Shown one piece after another: positions 19,890 through 29,041 of a stretch of 64,000 nt of DNA. The position numbers were made by a program, and so were the translations under genes. The stretch is from a virus. Where the stretch lies: IMG/VR virus record IMGVR_UViG_3300032092_000005, positions 88,321 through 152,320 of that record; one strand, written 5' to 3'. Numbering within the stretch: position 1 is the stretch's first letter; every line of letters begins with the position of its first letter. A model generated the notes under the pieces. That model saw only the letters and a list, made by a program, of their open reading frames with translations. It had not been told where the DNA came from and searched no databases.

Positions 19890-20639
19890 ATGAGTACAAG
19901 CAAACCAGCAAGTAGAGATGAATTTAAGCAATATTGTCTTAGAAGACTTGGCGCGCCTCTTTTAGAAATAAACGTAGCAGAAGAGCAGATTGAAGATTGT
20001 GTTGAAATGGCGCTCCAATACTACCGCGACTATCATTTTGATGGTAGTGAAAAAGTGTATCTTGCGCATCAAGTAACTCAAGAAGATATCGACAATAAAT
20101 ATCTGTCAATTCCTGACGAAATTATTGGTGTCATTAACATCTTTGATATCGGCAGCAGCTTCTCTACAAACAATTTATTTAATCTAAGATATCAAATCGC
20201 ATTAAACGATTTATTCGCATTCAACTATGGACCTTTTGCTCCATACTATATGGCTCTGCAAAATATTGCACTTGCACAAGAGTTATTCGTAGGTAAACAA
20301 TCTTTAAGATTTAATAGACACACAAATAAACTAAAAATCGACATGGCTTGGTCAGAAAAAGTTCTTGTCGGAGAATATATTGTTGTTGAAGGCTATCAAG
20401 TTCTTGATCCAGACACATATACTGACGTATGGAACGACTTGTTTCTAAAAAAATATGCAACAGCATTGATCAAACGTCAATGGGGTGAAAACTTAAAAAA
20501 GTTTGAGGGTATGGCAATGCCTGGTGGCATCACATTCAATGGTCAGAAAATCTGGGATGAAGCTGGTGATGATATTGAAAAGCTTGAAAGTGAAATGATG
20601 AGTTCGTATAGTCTTCCTGTAAGCGATATGCTAGGATAA
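19890..20639 (+). CDS. gp13: neck protein gp13
   Basis: 249 residues, a T4 gp13-like head-completion and neck protein. The early part (EFKQYCLRRLGAPLLEINV, then EEQIEDCVEMALQYYRDYHFDG) is the characteristic helical start of the family. The later RQWGENLKKFEGMAMPGG and FNGQKIWDEA stretch is also typical. gp13 and gp14 join the DNA-filled head to the tail by capping the portal. The next gene is gp14, starting 2 bp after this stop, which supports the call. The ATG is preceded by an AGAGGA-type ribosome site and by the late promoter at 19854. Confidence 0.88.
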   Translation: MSTSKPASRDEFKQYCLRRLGAPLLEINVAEEQIEDCVEMALQYYRDYHFDGSEKVYLAHQVTQEDIDNKYLSIPDEIIGVINIFDIGSSFSTNNLFNLRYQIALNDLFAFNYGPFAPYYMALQNIALAQELFVGKQSLRFNRHTNKLKIDMAWSEKVLVGEYIVVEGYQVLDPDTYTDVWNDLFLKKYATALIKRQWGENLKKFEGMAMPGGITFNGQKIWDEAGDDIEKLESEMMSSYSLPVSDMLG

Positions 20640-20640
20640 T

Positions 20641-21459
20641 ATGGCGCGCAATAGGCATTTCAATCAGTACTCTCCTGTTAAGTCGGAGCAGTCTCTCATT
20701 AGAGATTTAGTCATAGAATCAATTAAAATCTATGGCATAGATGGATACTATCTTCCTAGAACACATGTTAATTTAGATATGATTTATGGTGAAGATGGCT
20801 CTATGATATTTGATGATGCTATTGAGATGGAATTATATGTCAAGAGTTATGACGGCTTTATGGGTCAGCAAGACTTCCTATCTAAGTTCGGACTTCAGAT
20901 TGACGAATCAATCACATTTGTAGTATCTCAAAAGCGTTTCATAGATTCTATGAAGCCCATCGTGCTGAACGAATACTCATACAATATTCTCACAGATGAT
21001 CCAGAAGACGGCAGTGGTAATTTATTGACAGAAGAGTTATACGATTACTCTAGCATATTAAGACCTAGAGAAGGTGACTTGATCTGGATTCCTATGTTAG
21101 GATACATGTATGAAATTTCATTTACAGAAAACATTGAAAACTTCTATCAACTAGGTGACGTATACACATACGAAATTCGTTGCAATAGATTCGAATACTC
21201 TAGCGAGAAAATTGATACAGGCGTTGATTTTATTGATATTGTTGAAGATCAAAACAGTTTGTCTACAGCGTTCATTGAAAAATTATTGAATGAAGACGAT
21301 ACACTATTGCTTCATGAAGACGAAACATATATTGTTAATGAGGGTGACAGTTTATCGGGCGCTGAAGTTGCTTCTAATAATGAATTGTTAGCAAGCAAAC
21401 TCCGAGAAGGAGATGTTATAGACTTCTCTGAAACAAACCCATTTGCTAAGGGATTCTAA
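20641..21459 (+). CDS. gp14: neck protein gp14
   Basis: 272 residues, a T4 gp14-like neck protein that partners gp13 in the head-tail connector. Family features seen: the start FNQYSPVKSEQSLIRDLV, the YYLPRTHVNLDMIYGED segment, FVVSQKRF, and the DLIWIPMLGYMYEI beta stretch. The C-terminal ~60 residues are acidic and end ETNPFAKGF. It is packed tightly between gp13 and gp15 (gaps of 1-2 bp). Length is close to T4 gp14 (256). Confidence 0.88.
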   Translation: MARNRHFNQYSPVKSEQSLIRDLVIESIKIYGIDGYYLPRTHVNLDMIYGEDGSMIFDDAIEMELYVKSYDGFMGQQDFLSKFGLQIDESITFVVSQKRFIDSMKPIVLNEYSYNILTDDPEDGSGNLLTEELYDYSSILRPREGDLIWIPMLGYMYEISFTENIENFYQLGDVYTYEIRCNRFEYSSEKIDTGVDFIDIVEDQNSLSTAFIEKLLNEDDTLLLHEDETYIVNEGDSLSGAEVASNNELLASKLREGDVIDFSETNPFAKGF

Positions 21460-21461
21460 TT

Positions 21462-22235
21462 ATGATGTTCGGACACGATTTCTATCATGCGATATTGCGT
21501 AAGTACGTAATAATGTTTGGCAATATATTCAATGAAATTCAAGTTGACAGATTTGACAGTTCAGGAAATAAGATTCAGACACTTAATGTGCCTTTAGAGT
21601 ATTCGCCTAAACAAAAATCTATTCAGCGCGTAACTGCTGACCCAACTTTAAATAGAGATATTGCAGCTACACTTCCTAGACTTGGCTTTGAAATGACGGG
21701 GCTAACATATGCAGGCGTAAGAAAATTAAACAGTTCTACTAAAATGGTGCGAGGTGTAGACACTGGCGGTAATGACTTTGGCTATGTTTACACACCTGTT
21801 CCATATGATATGAGTTTTTCGTTGTATGTTTTTGTTAAAAACGCAGAAGACGGAACACAAATTATTGAACAGATACTTCCGTTCTTTACTCCAGATTACA
21901 CAGTCACAATTAAAGCATTACCAGAATTAAATATCAATTTAGATATTCCTATCGAATTGAATTCTGTTACTACCGATGATGCATATGAAGGCGACTTTGA
22001 TGCAAGCAGAAGAGTATTAACATGGCAGTTAGATTTTACTGTCAAGGGATATCTATTTGGACCAATCAATAAGCAGAAGTTTATTATCAATGCAAGTATA
22101 CCTCAGTACGGAGACACAGAAGCAACTCAAGCTGAAGCTTCAAGTGAATTCACAGGCAACACAGCAGATTTTAGCACTTCCGATACTGTCATTGAACTAC
22201 CAGGACCAGTGGTTGATCCATTTATTGCACCATAA
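21462..22235 (+). CDS. gp15: tail sheath stabiliser and completion protein gp15
   Basis: 257 residues. The opening FGHDFYHAILRKYVIMFGNIFNEI is diagnostic of T4-like gp15, the hexameric terminator that closes the sheath and joins tail to neck. A QRVTADPTLNRDIAATLPRL segment follows. The beta-rich body includes YDMSFSLYVFVKNAEDGTQI, EQILPFFTPDYTVTI and RVLTWQLDFTVKGYLFGP. It overlaps the terminase small subunit gene by one base (TAATG). Order 13-14-15-16 is as in other marine T4-like phages. Confidence 0.9.
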   Translation: MMFGHDFYHAILRKYVIMFGNIFNEIQVDRFDSSGNKIQTLNVPLEYSPKQKSIQRVTADPTLNRDIAATLPRLGFEMTGLTYAGVRKLNSSTKMVRGVDTGGNDFGYVYTPVPYDMSFSLYVFVKNAEDGTQIIEQILPFFTPDYTVTIKALPELNINLDIPIELNSVTTDDAYEGDFDASRRVLTWQLDFTVKGYLFGPINKQKFIINASIPQYGDTEATQAEASSEFTGNTADFSTSDTVIELPGPVVDPFIAP

Positions 22236-22660
22236 TGAAACAAACTATAGATGATAAATTGAATACGTTTCTAAATATTTTTCCTAGCAGCAATAGCGAA
22301 ACAGTAATTGACGTTGTTGCTACTGAACCAGTAAAAGAAAAATCTAAAGAAGAATCTGATATTGATGATGATTATGAGTACGCACGGAATAATCTAAAAG
22401 GACTTATCGAAAGCGGCAAGTCTGCAATGGAGAACATTGTCTTCCTTGCAAAAGAAGGTGAATCTCCTAGAGCATATGAAGTTGTTGGTCAATTGATTAA
22501 AACGTTAGCAGATACTAACAAAGACTTATTAGACTTAAGTAAAAAGGCAAGAGAAGCTAAAGGTAAAGACAACACACAGCAATCTCAAAATATCGTAACA
22601 AACAATTCACTATTTGTAGGAAGTACTGCGGAACTCCAAAAGCTGATAAAGGGAAAGTGA
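22235..22660 (+). CDS. gp16: terminase small subunit gp16
   Basis: 141 residues with an acidic N-terminal half (DIDDDYEYARNNLKGLIESG) and a long helix (AYEVVGQLIKTLADTNKDLLDLSKKAREA), ending in TNNSLFVGSTAELQKLIKGK. This helical layout and the conserved tail fit T4-like gp16, which assembles into a ring and regulates the gp17 packaging motor. Shorter than T4 gp16 (164), similar to marine relatives. The large subunit starts 6 bp downstream. Confidence 0.85.
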   Translation: MKQTIDDKLNTFLNIFPSSNSETVIDVVATEPVKEKSKEESDIDDDYEYARNNLKGLIESGKSAMENIVFLAKEGESPRAYEVVGQLIKTLADTNKDLLDLSKKAREAKGKDNTQQSQNIVTNNSLFVGSTAELQKLIKGK

Positions 22661-22666
22661 TACATT

Positions 22667-24289
22667 ATGATTAAGACCTATCTAGGTAATAAAAATCTGA
22701 AAGCAGCTGGAGTAGTTCTAAACTATACAAAAGAACAGATTGAAGAGTATTTAAAATGCGCAGAAGACCCAGTATATTTTATTGAGACTTACTGTAAGAT
22801 TGTCTCACTTGATCACGGTATCATACCATTCAAACTCTATCCATGTCAAGTAAATAAAGTAAATATCATTCACAATAACCGCAAAGTTATTTTGATGGAA
22901 GGGCGACAGCAAGGCAAGACTACAACATCCGCAGCGTACATACTTTGGTACACACTATTTCAAGAAAGCAAAATAGTTGCTATTCTTGCGAACAAAGCCG
23001 CAGCCGCGCGTGGAGTATTACATCGGTATCAATTGATGTATGAGAATCTTCCGATTTGGCTACAGCAAGGTGTGACTACATGGAACAAGGGTGATATTGA
23101 ATTAGAAAATCGATCAAAAGTATTTACAGCAGCAACATCCATTTCAGGTATTCGTGGTGAATCTGTCAACCTGTTGTATGTTGACGAAACTGCAATTATT
23201 CCTAATAACGTAGCCGAGCAGTTCTTTGCATCCGTTTATCCTACAATTTCTGCTGGTGAAACTACAAAGATTCTATTGAGTTCGACTCCTCTCGGATACA
23301 ACCATTTCTGGAAGTTCTGGAATGACGCACAAAACAATAGAAACGGATTCGTGCCGTTGTTCATTCCATATTGGGAAATTCCTGGTCGTGATGAAGCATG
23401 GGCTACAGAGCAAAGAAAACTCTTAGGAGAATTGAAGTTTACTCAAGAAGTGTTATGTAACTTCTTAGGATCAAGCTTAACTCTAATTGCTTCTGATACT
23501 ATTGCACAAATGTCGGCCGATGCTCCAATCTATTCTAAAGACGGACTCGATATCTACGAAAAAGCCGAAAAAGACTGCGCATATATCATTATTGCAGATA
23601 CTGCAAAGGGTGTCGGAGGAGATTACTCAGCATTCCAGATTTTGAACATATCTAAGATGCCGTATGTAATGGTAGGCAAATATAAGAACAATACGATTAG
23701 TCCGTTGCTATATCCTTCAGTAATCTACAAAGTCGGCAAAGATTATAATGACGCATATGTGCTGATTGAAGTTAATACTTCGGAACAAGTAGCAGAAATT
23801 CTCTATAGTGACTATGAATATGAGAACATTATCTCAGTCAATAGAACACCTAACGGGCAAGTTGTAAATGGTGGTTTTGGTGGTGGTAAAACACAGCTTG
23901 GAGTTATTACTGACAAGAAAGTGAAACGTATTGGATGCTCTAACTTTAAATCTATGGTAGAAGAAAAGAAAATGATCATCCGAGATGCAGATACTATCTC
24001 AGAAATTTCTACTTTCATTCAAAGAAAGAACAGCTACTCAGCCGATGAGGGCTACCATGACGATTTGGTTATGCCTCTAGTTTTATTTTCATGGTTGACT
24101 ACAAATACGTACTTTAAAGAATTAACTAATATAAATATTAGAAAAGAATTGTATGAAGCAAGAATTAAGATGATTGAAGATGAGGTTACACCCTTCGGAT
24201 TTATAAATACTGGAGAAGAAGAAACTCAGTTCGTTGATGCTTCTGGACAAACATGGACTACCGATGAGCGCAAATTCGATTTTTTATAA
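22667..24289 (+). CDS. gp17: terminase large subunit gp17 (packaging ATPase-nuclease)
   Basis: 540 residues. ATPase domain: Walker A GRQQGKTT at 79-86, Walker B LLYVDE at 169-174, coupling motif SSTPLG at 205-210. The nuclease domain shows the expected acidic residues: D311 (IIADTAKGVGGDYS), E368 (VLIEVN) and D465/D466 (GYHDDLVMPL). It drives ATP-dependent DNA translocation into proheads at the portal and cuts the concatemer. Shorter than T4 gp17 (610) because the N- and C-terminal extensions are reduced. The sheath gene's late promoter overlaps its stop codon. Confidence 0.95.
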   Translation: MIKTYLGNKNLKAAGVVLNYTKEQIEEYLKCAEDPVYFIETYCKIVSLDHGIIPFKLYPCQVNKVNIIHNNRKVILMEGRQQGKTTTSAAYILWYTLFQESKIVAILANKAAAARGVLHRYQLMYENLPIWLQQGVTTWNKGDIELENRSKVFTAATSISGIRGESVNLLYVDETAIIPNNVAEQFFASVYPTISAGETTKILLSSTPLGYNHFWKFWNDAQNNRNGFVPLFIPYWEIPGRDEAWATEQRKLLGELKFTQEVLCNFLGSSLTLIASDTIAQMSADAPIYSKDGLDIYEKAEKDCAYIIIADTAKGVGGDYSAFQILNISKMPYVMVGKYKNNTISPLLYPSVIYKVGKDYNDAYVLIEVNTSEQVAEILYSDYEYENIISVNRTPNGQVVNGGFGGGKTQLGVITDKKVKRIGCSNFKSMVEEKKMIIRDADTISEISTFIQRKNSYSADEGYHDDLVMPLVLFSWLTTNTYFKELTNINIRKELYEARIKMIEDEVTPFGFINTGEEETQFVDASGQTWTTDERKFDFL

Positions 24290-24292
24290 ATA
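24285..24292 (+). promoter_or_regulatory. late promoter upstream of the tail sheath gene
   Basis: Exact TATAAATA overlapping the gp17 stop codon. The 60-bp leader to the sheath ATG ends in a strong AAGGAGA ribosome site, consistent with high sheath expression. Confidence 0.75.
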
Positions 24293-24351
24293 AACAAGAG
24301 AATATGAATGTGAATCATCGTGAACAAAAATCTTAAATCAAGGAGAAAAAA

Positions 24352-26220
24352 ATGGCAATTAATTTAATCTCACCAGGTATCAAAATTACAGAATCTGACA
24401 GAGTATCGTCAATTCAAGCAGCTGGAACTACTATTGGTGGAACAGCGGGACAATTTAGATGGGGTCCTATCGACACGCCTACTTTAGTTTCTAGCGAAAC
24501 ACAGTTAGCTACAGACTTCGGCACGCCTAATGCAACAAATATCATTGACTTCTTATCAGCAGCCAATTTCCTATCTTACACTCCAGCATTGTATGTTGTA
24601 AGAACAAACGCAACAAGCGCAAATAATGCTACATCAAATGGATCTAGCGTTCTTGTTAAAAATGATGACGATTATGAAAAGAATTTTGCTTCTGGAAGCG
24701 AAACTGCAAAGTCTTGGATCGCTAAACACGCAGGCGCACTAGGAAATTCGTTAGAAGTTTCTACATGCCCAAGCAGTGCTGCATGGGAAAGCACATTGAC
24801 AGGCACATTTACTGTCGCAGCAGGTTCTAAAATTGTTGTTGGCACAGGCGCAACAGCAAACACAGAATTGACTGTTGGTGACATTGTTGTTATTGGTGGA
24901 CGCTCTATTAAAGTTGCAGCTACAACTAACACTGCATACTTCACACTAGAAGAAAATCATATTACTGGCGCTACCTCAGCTACTGTAAAGCGCCGTTGGG
25001 AATTCTTTGATGCATTTGACGGTGCACCAGGAACTTCAGCGTATGCTACTGCAAGAAGTGGTGTTAACGATGAAATGCACATTGTTGTTGTCGATGAAGA
25101 TGGCGATATTACAGGAACAAAAGGCACTATTCTTGAAAAATACTCAAAAGTATCAAAAGGTTCAGATGCTAAGACTTCTCAAGGCGCAACTAACTTCTAT
25201 AGAACAATTATCAACAGCACATCTAAATGGATTCGTTGGGGATTTATAGATGAACAAGGAACAAACTGGAACACTACAGTAGTGAATAAAACATACACTG
25301 CGGTTAATAAACCTATTACATATAGTTTAGCTGGCGGTGCAGACGGAACTGTTACAGATGCATTTAGAATTACAGCATTTGCTAAATTAGCAAATAAATT
25401 GACTGTACCAGCAGGTGTAGTATTCGTTGGAAGCGCAACAGCAGCAGTTATTAACACTGTTATTGCAGACGTTGCTGAAGCTAGAAAAGACGTAGTTGTT
25501 TGCTTCTCTCCAACTTTAGCTAACTGCCAGGCTACAGATGGCGAAGTAGCTGCTATTACAGCTTTTGCAGATACAGTAACACGTTCTACATACGCAGTTA
25601 TGGATGCAAACTGGAAATACCAATACGACAAATATAACGACACATATGCATATGTTCCATGTAACGCTGACGTTGCTGGTACAATGGCAAGAGTTGATTC
25701 AGTTAAAGCACCATGGTTCTCTCCAGCTGGATATCAAGCAGGTAGAATTTTGAATGCAGTTCGTCTAGCATGGAATCCTGATCAATTAGCCCGTGATGGA
25801 TTGTATAGATATGGTGTTAACCCAATCATTACTGAGCCAGGTCGTGGAACAATCTTGTTTGGTGACAAGACATTCACTGTTCAACCAGGATCGTTTAGCA
25901 GAATTAACGTTCGTAGACTATTCATTACAATACAAAATGCAATCAGCGGATTGGCACAAAACTTATTGTTTGAAGCTAATGATGATGCTACAAGAGCAAG
26001 TTTCTTGAATACGGTTGAGCCATATATGAGAACAGTTCAAGGTGGAAGAGGTGTTACCGACTTCAAAGTTATCTGTGATGGTACTAACAATACTGAAGCT
26101 TCTATTAATGCTAATGAGTTTACGGCTGACATTTTTGTTCGTCCAGTATCTTCAATCAACTTCATTCAATTGAACTTTGTATCTGTAAGAGGTGCCTCAG
26201 CATTCGCCGAACTTGGTTAA
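24352..26220 (+). CDS. gp18: contractile tail sheath protein gp18
   Basis: 622 residues. The N-terminus (NLISPGIKITESDRV, then GGTAGQFRWGP) is the classic start of T4-like sheath proteins. The C-terminal region (PWFSPAGYQAGRI, DQLARDGLYRYGVNPIITEPG, TFTVQPGSFSRINVRRLF, RTVQGGRGVTDFKVICD) is the conserved sheath core that forms the handshake mesh. An insertion at about 147-215 (LTGTFTVAAGSKIVVGTGAT...GDIVVIGG) matches the module found three times in the DUF4815-type protein, so this sheath carries an extra surface domain. It wraps the tail tube and contracts during injection. It is followed by two tail-tube genes. Confidence 0.93.
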   Translation: MAINLISPGIKITESDRVSSIQAAGTTIGGTAGQFRWGPIDTPTLVSSETQLATDFGTPNATNIIDFLSAANFLSYTPALYVVRTNATSANNATSNGSSVLVKNDDDYEKNFASGSETAKSWIAKHAGALGNSLEVSTCPSSAAWESTLTGTFTVAAGSKIVVGTGATANTELTVGDIVVIGGRSIKVAATTNTAYFTLEENHITGATSATVKRRWEFFDAFDGAPGTSAYATARSGVNDEMHIVVVDEDGDITGTKGTILEKYSKVSKGSDAKTSQGATNFYRTIINSTSKWIRWGFIDEQGTNWNTTVVNKTYTAVNKPITYSLAGGADGTVTDAFRITAFAKLANKLTVPAGVVFVGSATAAVINTVIADVAEARKDVVVCFSPTLANCQATDGEVAAITAFADTVTRSTYAVMDANWKYQYDKYNDTYAYVPCNADVAGTMARVDSVKAPWFSPAGYQAGRILNAVRLAWNPDQLARDGLYRYGVNPIITEPGRGTILFGDKTFTVQPGSFSRINVRRLFITIQNAISGLAQNLLFEANDDATRASFLNTVEPYMRTVQGGRGVTDFKVICDGTNNTEASINANEFTADIFVRPVSSINFIQLNFVSVRGASAFAELG

Positions 26221-26251
26221 TTTTAAAGAAACAAAGTAAAGGAGAATAATA

Positions 26252-26797
26252 ATGGCAACACAAATTACATCAATATCGGATCTCGTAAAGGGAATTGGTT
26301 TGGGCGCTCGTCCAAATCTATTCCGAATCAGTTTCACAAGCGCAGATTTAACTGCCGCAAACTTTAACTCGGATTCCAATTTTTCTTTTCTATGTAAAGC
26401 GGGTCAAGTGCCAGCATCATCAATAGGCATCATCGATGTTCCTCTATTAGGTGGCCGTAGATACAAAATTGGTGGCGACAGAAGTTTCGCTGATTGGACA
26501 GTAACAGTTATGGTCGACGGAGCGATGAATGTTAGAAAAAATATAGAAGATTATCAAGCATTATTTGTTTCTAATGATTATAGCGGTACATTAGTTGGCG
26601 ATAGATCCGGTACTGAACTTACTACAGTAACTGTAGAACATTTAGGCGCTGATGATACTACTGCTACTAGAACATACTCGTTAATAAACTGCTGGCCTTC
26701 TGACATTTCAACAATCGATTTATCGTACGACACAACGGATTCTCTAGAAGAGTTTACTGTTACTTGGTCATATGACTATTTCACAGTAACATCATAA
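26252..26797 (+). CDS. gp19: tail tube protein gp19, copy 1
   Basis: 181 residues, a T4 gp19-like tube subunit. Motifs: ISDLVKGIGLGARPNLFRI, then IIDVPLLGGRRYKIGGDRSF, ADWTVTVMVD, and the C-terminal IDLSYDTTDSLEEFTVTWSYDYF. gp19 hexamers stack to form the inner tube through which DNA passes. An AAGGAGAA ribosome site precedes the start. It lies directly after the sheath gene, as in T4. A second, diverged copy follows after 15 bp. Confidence 0.92.
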   Translation: MATQITSISDLVKGIGLGARPNLFRISFTSADLTAANFNSDSNFSFLCKAGQVPASSIGIIDVPLLGGRRYKIGGDRSFADWTVTVMVDGAMNVRKNIEDYQALFVSNDYSGTLVGDRSGTELTTVTVEHLGADDTTATRTYSLINCWPSDISTIDLSYDTTDSLEEFTVTWSYDYFTVTS

Positions 26798-26812
26798 TAA
26801 TAGGAGGCTAAT

Positions 26813-27364
26813 ATGGCAGCATTTTCAATTAGTAGTTTTAGATCCGCCCTAGCGGGTGGCGTACACGCAAATTTGTTTAAATTTTCACTTACATTCGAAG
26901 ACACAATTAGTGCAGTAACAGATGCAGATGCTAATTTTGTAACAAACTTCAGTGCTTTAGGTAAGTCTGGCGCAATTCCTGCTATGACCTTGGGAATTAT
27001 TGAAGTTCCGTTTAGAGGGCGTAGAGCTAAGATTCCCGGAGATAGATCATTTGGAGAGTGGACAGCAACATTTATCAATACTGCTGATCAAAAGTTTAGA
27101 GCTGGTTTTGAAGCATGGGCAACTTACATTGCTAGTAATAATTATGACGAAACCGACGGCGTGATTAGCGAGAAATCTGATACAGACTATAAGTGTACTA
27201 TTCAAATAGATCAATTAGGTGACGATGGGGAAGCACTAAGAACTTATAAACTGATAAGTGCATTTCCTACAGAAATCTCTGCAATCGACCTTTCATACGA
27301 TACAGTCGATGCTATTGAAGAGTTTTCTGTCACTTTTCAGTATAGTTATTTCGAGCTTGAATAA
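26813..27364 (+). CDS. tail tube protein gp19, copy 2 (paralogue)
   Basis: 183 residues, aligned along its whole length with copy 1: SFRSALAGGVHANLFKF, IIEVPFRGRRAKIPGDRSF, GEWTATFINT, and IDLSYDTVDAIEEFSVTFQYSYF. It carries a ~10-residue longer middle (ASNNYDETDGVISEKSD). Identity looks moderate, so the duplication is not recent and both copies appear intact. Possible roles: a second tube subunit type, a tube initiator or terminator ring, or a specialised segment near the baseplate or neck. It has its own AGGAGG ribosome site. Confidence 0.88.
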   Translation: MAAFSISSFRSALAGGVHANLFKFSLTFEDTISAVTDADANFVTNFSALGKSGAIPAMTLGIIEVPFRGRRAKIPGDRSFGEWTATFINTADQKFRAGFEAWATYIASNNYDETDGVISEKSDTDYKCTIQIDQLGDDGEALRTYKLISAFPTEISAIDLSYDTVDAIEEFSVTFQYSYFELE

Positions 27365-27377
27365 TCTTTTCGTGGCG

Positions 27378-27385
27378 TATAAATA
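27378..27385 (+). promoter_or_regulatory. late promoter box upstream of a terminator and gp20
   Basis: Exact TATAAATA inside a short dyad (CGTATAAATACG). Unusually, it lies 21 bp before the hairpin terminator at 27407, not after it. It may drive gp20 by partial readthrough or be fortuitous. Confidence 0.5.
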
Positions 27386-27406
27386 CGTTGCGTAATAGTT
27401 TTTGTA

Positions 27407-27432
27407 GGGGGACTATTAACGTCCCCCTTTTT
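27407..27432 (+). terminator. rho-independent terminator between tail tube and portal genes
   Basis: Stem GGGGGAC (27407-27413) and GTCCCCC (27421-27427), 7-nt loop TATTAAC, followed by five T. The 7-bp GC-rich stem with a T run is convincing. It ends transcription from the sheath and tube operon. Confidence 0.8.
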
Positions 27433-27449
27433 AATGGAAGAGACTCAAA

Positions 27450-28991
27450 ATGGCAATAAAATTATTTGGATTTAAGATAGGTAAAGACGAACCTCAGCAA
27501 GATGCGGTTAAATCATTCGTTCCTCCGAACGATCAAGAAGATTCGACTTCAGTTGTTGGCGGTGGTATTTACGGAACTTATGTCGATCTTGAAGGTCAAG
27601 TTAGAAATGATGCAGACTTAATCAAGAAATACCGTGAAATGGCATTGCAGCCAGAATGTGACACAGCTATTGACGATATCGTCAATGAAGCTATTGTATT
27701 TGATAAAAATAATTATCCGGTACAGATTGTTTTAGATAGACTAGAACAGCCAGAATCTGTAAAGAAAAAGATTAAAGAAGAATATGAACATATCGTAAAG
27801 CTTTTGGATTTTAACAATCAAGCTTATGATATATTCCGTAGATGGTATATTGATGGTAAGTTGTACTATCATATGCTAATCGATGAAAAGAATCCTAGAC
27901 TAGGTATCCAAGAAGTGCGATACATTGATCCTAGAAAGATTCGAAAAATTAAAGAAGTGCCTAGATCAAAAGAGAACATTGCTACAGGACAACCTCAAGC
28001 AGTCAAGTATGTTGATTACTATGTGTTTTCTGAAAAGGGTTTTGTCAGAGATAATAGTCAGGGCTTAAGAATCTCTCCAGATTCTATTTGCTATACGCAT
28101 TCGGGACTTACAGATAAAGACGGCAAAGTCATTATCTCATATCTACACAAAGCAATTAAGCCTTTGAATCAGCTCCGAATGCTTGAAGATGCTACAGTCA
28201 TCTACCGCATTTCAAGAGCACCTGAACGTAGAATTTTCTATATTGACGTTGGTAATCTGCCTAAAATGAAAGCAGAACAATACTTGCGCGAGATTATGCA
28301 GAAGTACAAGAACAAACTAGTATATGACGCAAGCACTGGTGAAATTCGTGACGATAGAAGATATCAGACAATGCTTGAAGACTTCTGGCTACCAAGACGC
28401 GAAGGCGGTAAAGGCACAGAGATTACTACACTTCCTGGTGGACAAAACTTAGGCGAAATTGAAGACGTACTATACTTCCAAAAGAAGATGTATAAGTCAT
28501 TGAACGTTCCTATTTCAAGACTAGAATCTAATGACGGATTCTCACTAGGTAGAGCTTCTGAAATTACAAGAGATGAATTGAAATTCAACAAATTCATTCA
28601 AAGATTGCGCCTAAGATTCTCGCATCTATTCGATAAGCTACTAGAAACACAGCTATTGCTTAAGGGCATTTGCACAAAGCAAGAATGGCAACAATTAAAA
28701 GAAGATATTTCTTATGATTACGTTTCTGATGTATATTTCACTGAGCTAAAAGAAGTTGAAATTATGAAAGAGCGTCTAGCGATTCTTACAGACCTCGATC
28801 CGTTCGTTGGCAAATATTTCTCTCTTAACTATATCCGTACTAATATCTTACGTCAATCTGAAGATGATATTGAAAAGATGGATAAAGAAATGCTAGAAGA
28901 CGCAGAGAAAACAGCAGCAGTAGCAGAGGATGAGCCACCTCCACCTGAACCAAAACCTATTCCAGTTACACTAGCTAAGCCAGCAGAATAA
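27450..28991 (+). CDS. gp20: portal protein gp20
   Basis: 513 residues, T4 gp20-like. Conserved blocks: DLIKKYREMALQPECDTAID, DIVNEAIV, FDIFRRWYIDGKLYYH-type wing region, RYIDPRKIRKI, ISRAPERRIFYIDVGNLPK, YDASTGEIRDDRR and LPRREGGKGTEITTLPGG. The dodecameric portal sits at one capsid vertex. It is the DNA gate and docks gp17 and later gp13/14. The C-terminal ~30 residues are acidic then Pro-rich (EDEPPPPEPKPIPV), probably disordered. A terminator and late box precede it. Confidence 0.94.
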   Translation: MAIKLFGFKIGKDEPQQDAVKSFVPPNDQEDSTSVVGGGIYGTYVDLEGQVRNDADLIKKYREMALQPECDTAIDDIVNEAIVFDKNNYPVQIVLDRLEQPESVKKKIKEEYEHIVKLLDFNNQAYDIFRRWYIDGKLYYHMLIDEKNPRLGIQEVRYIDPRKIRKIKEVPRSKENIATGQPQAVKYVDYYVFSEKGFVRDNSQGLRISPDSICYTHSGLTDKDGKVIISYLHKAIKPLNQLRMLEDATVIYRISRAPERRIFYIDVGNLPKMKAEQYLREIMQKYKNKLVYDASTGEIRDDRRYQTMLEDFWLPRREGGKGTEITTLPGGQNLGEIEDVLYFQKKMYKSLNVPISRLESNDGFSLGRASEITRDELKFNKFIQRLRLRFSHLFDKLLETQLLLKGICTKQEWQQLKEDISYDYVSDVYFTELKEVEIMKERLAILTDLDPFVGKYFSLNYIRTNILRQSEDDIEKMDKEMLEDAEKTAAVAEDEPPPPEPKPIPVTLAKPAE

Positions 28992-29007
28992 CTGAATATT
29001 AAGTTTT

Positions 29008-29015
29008 TATAAATA
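29008..29015 (+). promoter_or_regulatory. late promoter upstream of prohead core genes
   Basis: Exact TATAAATA, 26 bp before the gp67-like ATG. An AAGGAG ribosome site lies at 29029-29034. Confidence 0.75.
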
Positions 29016-29041
29016 TATAAAGCAAATTAAGGAGCTATATC

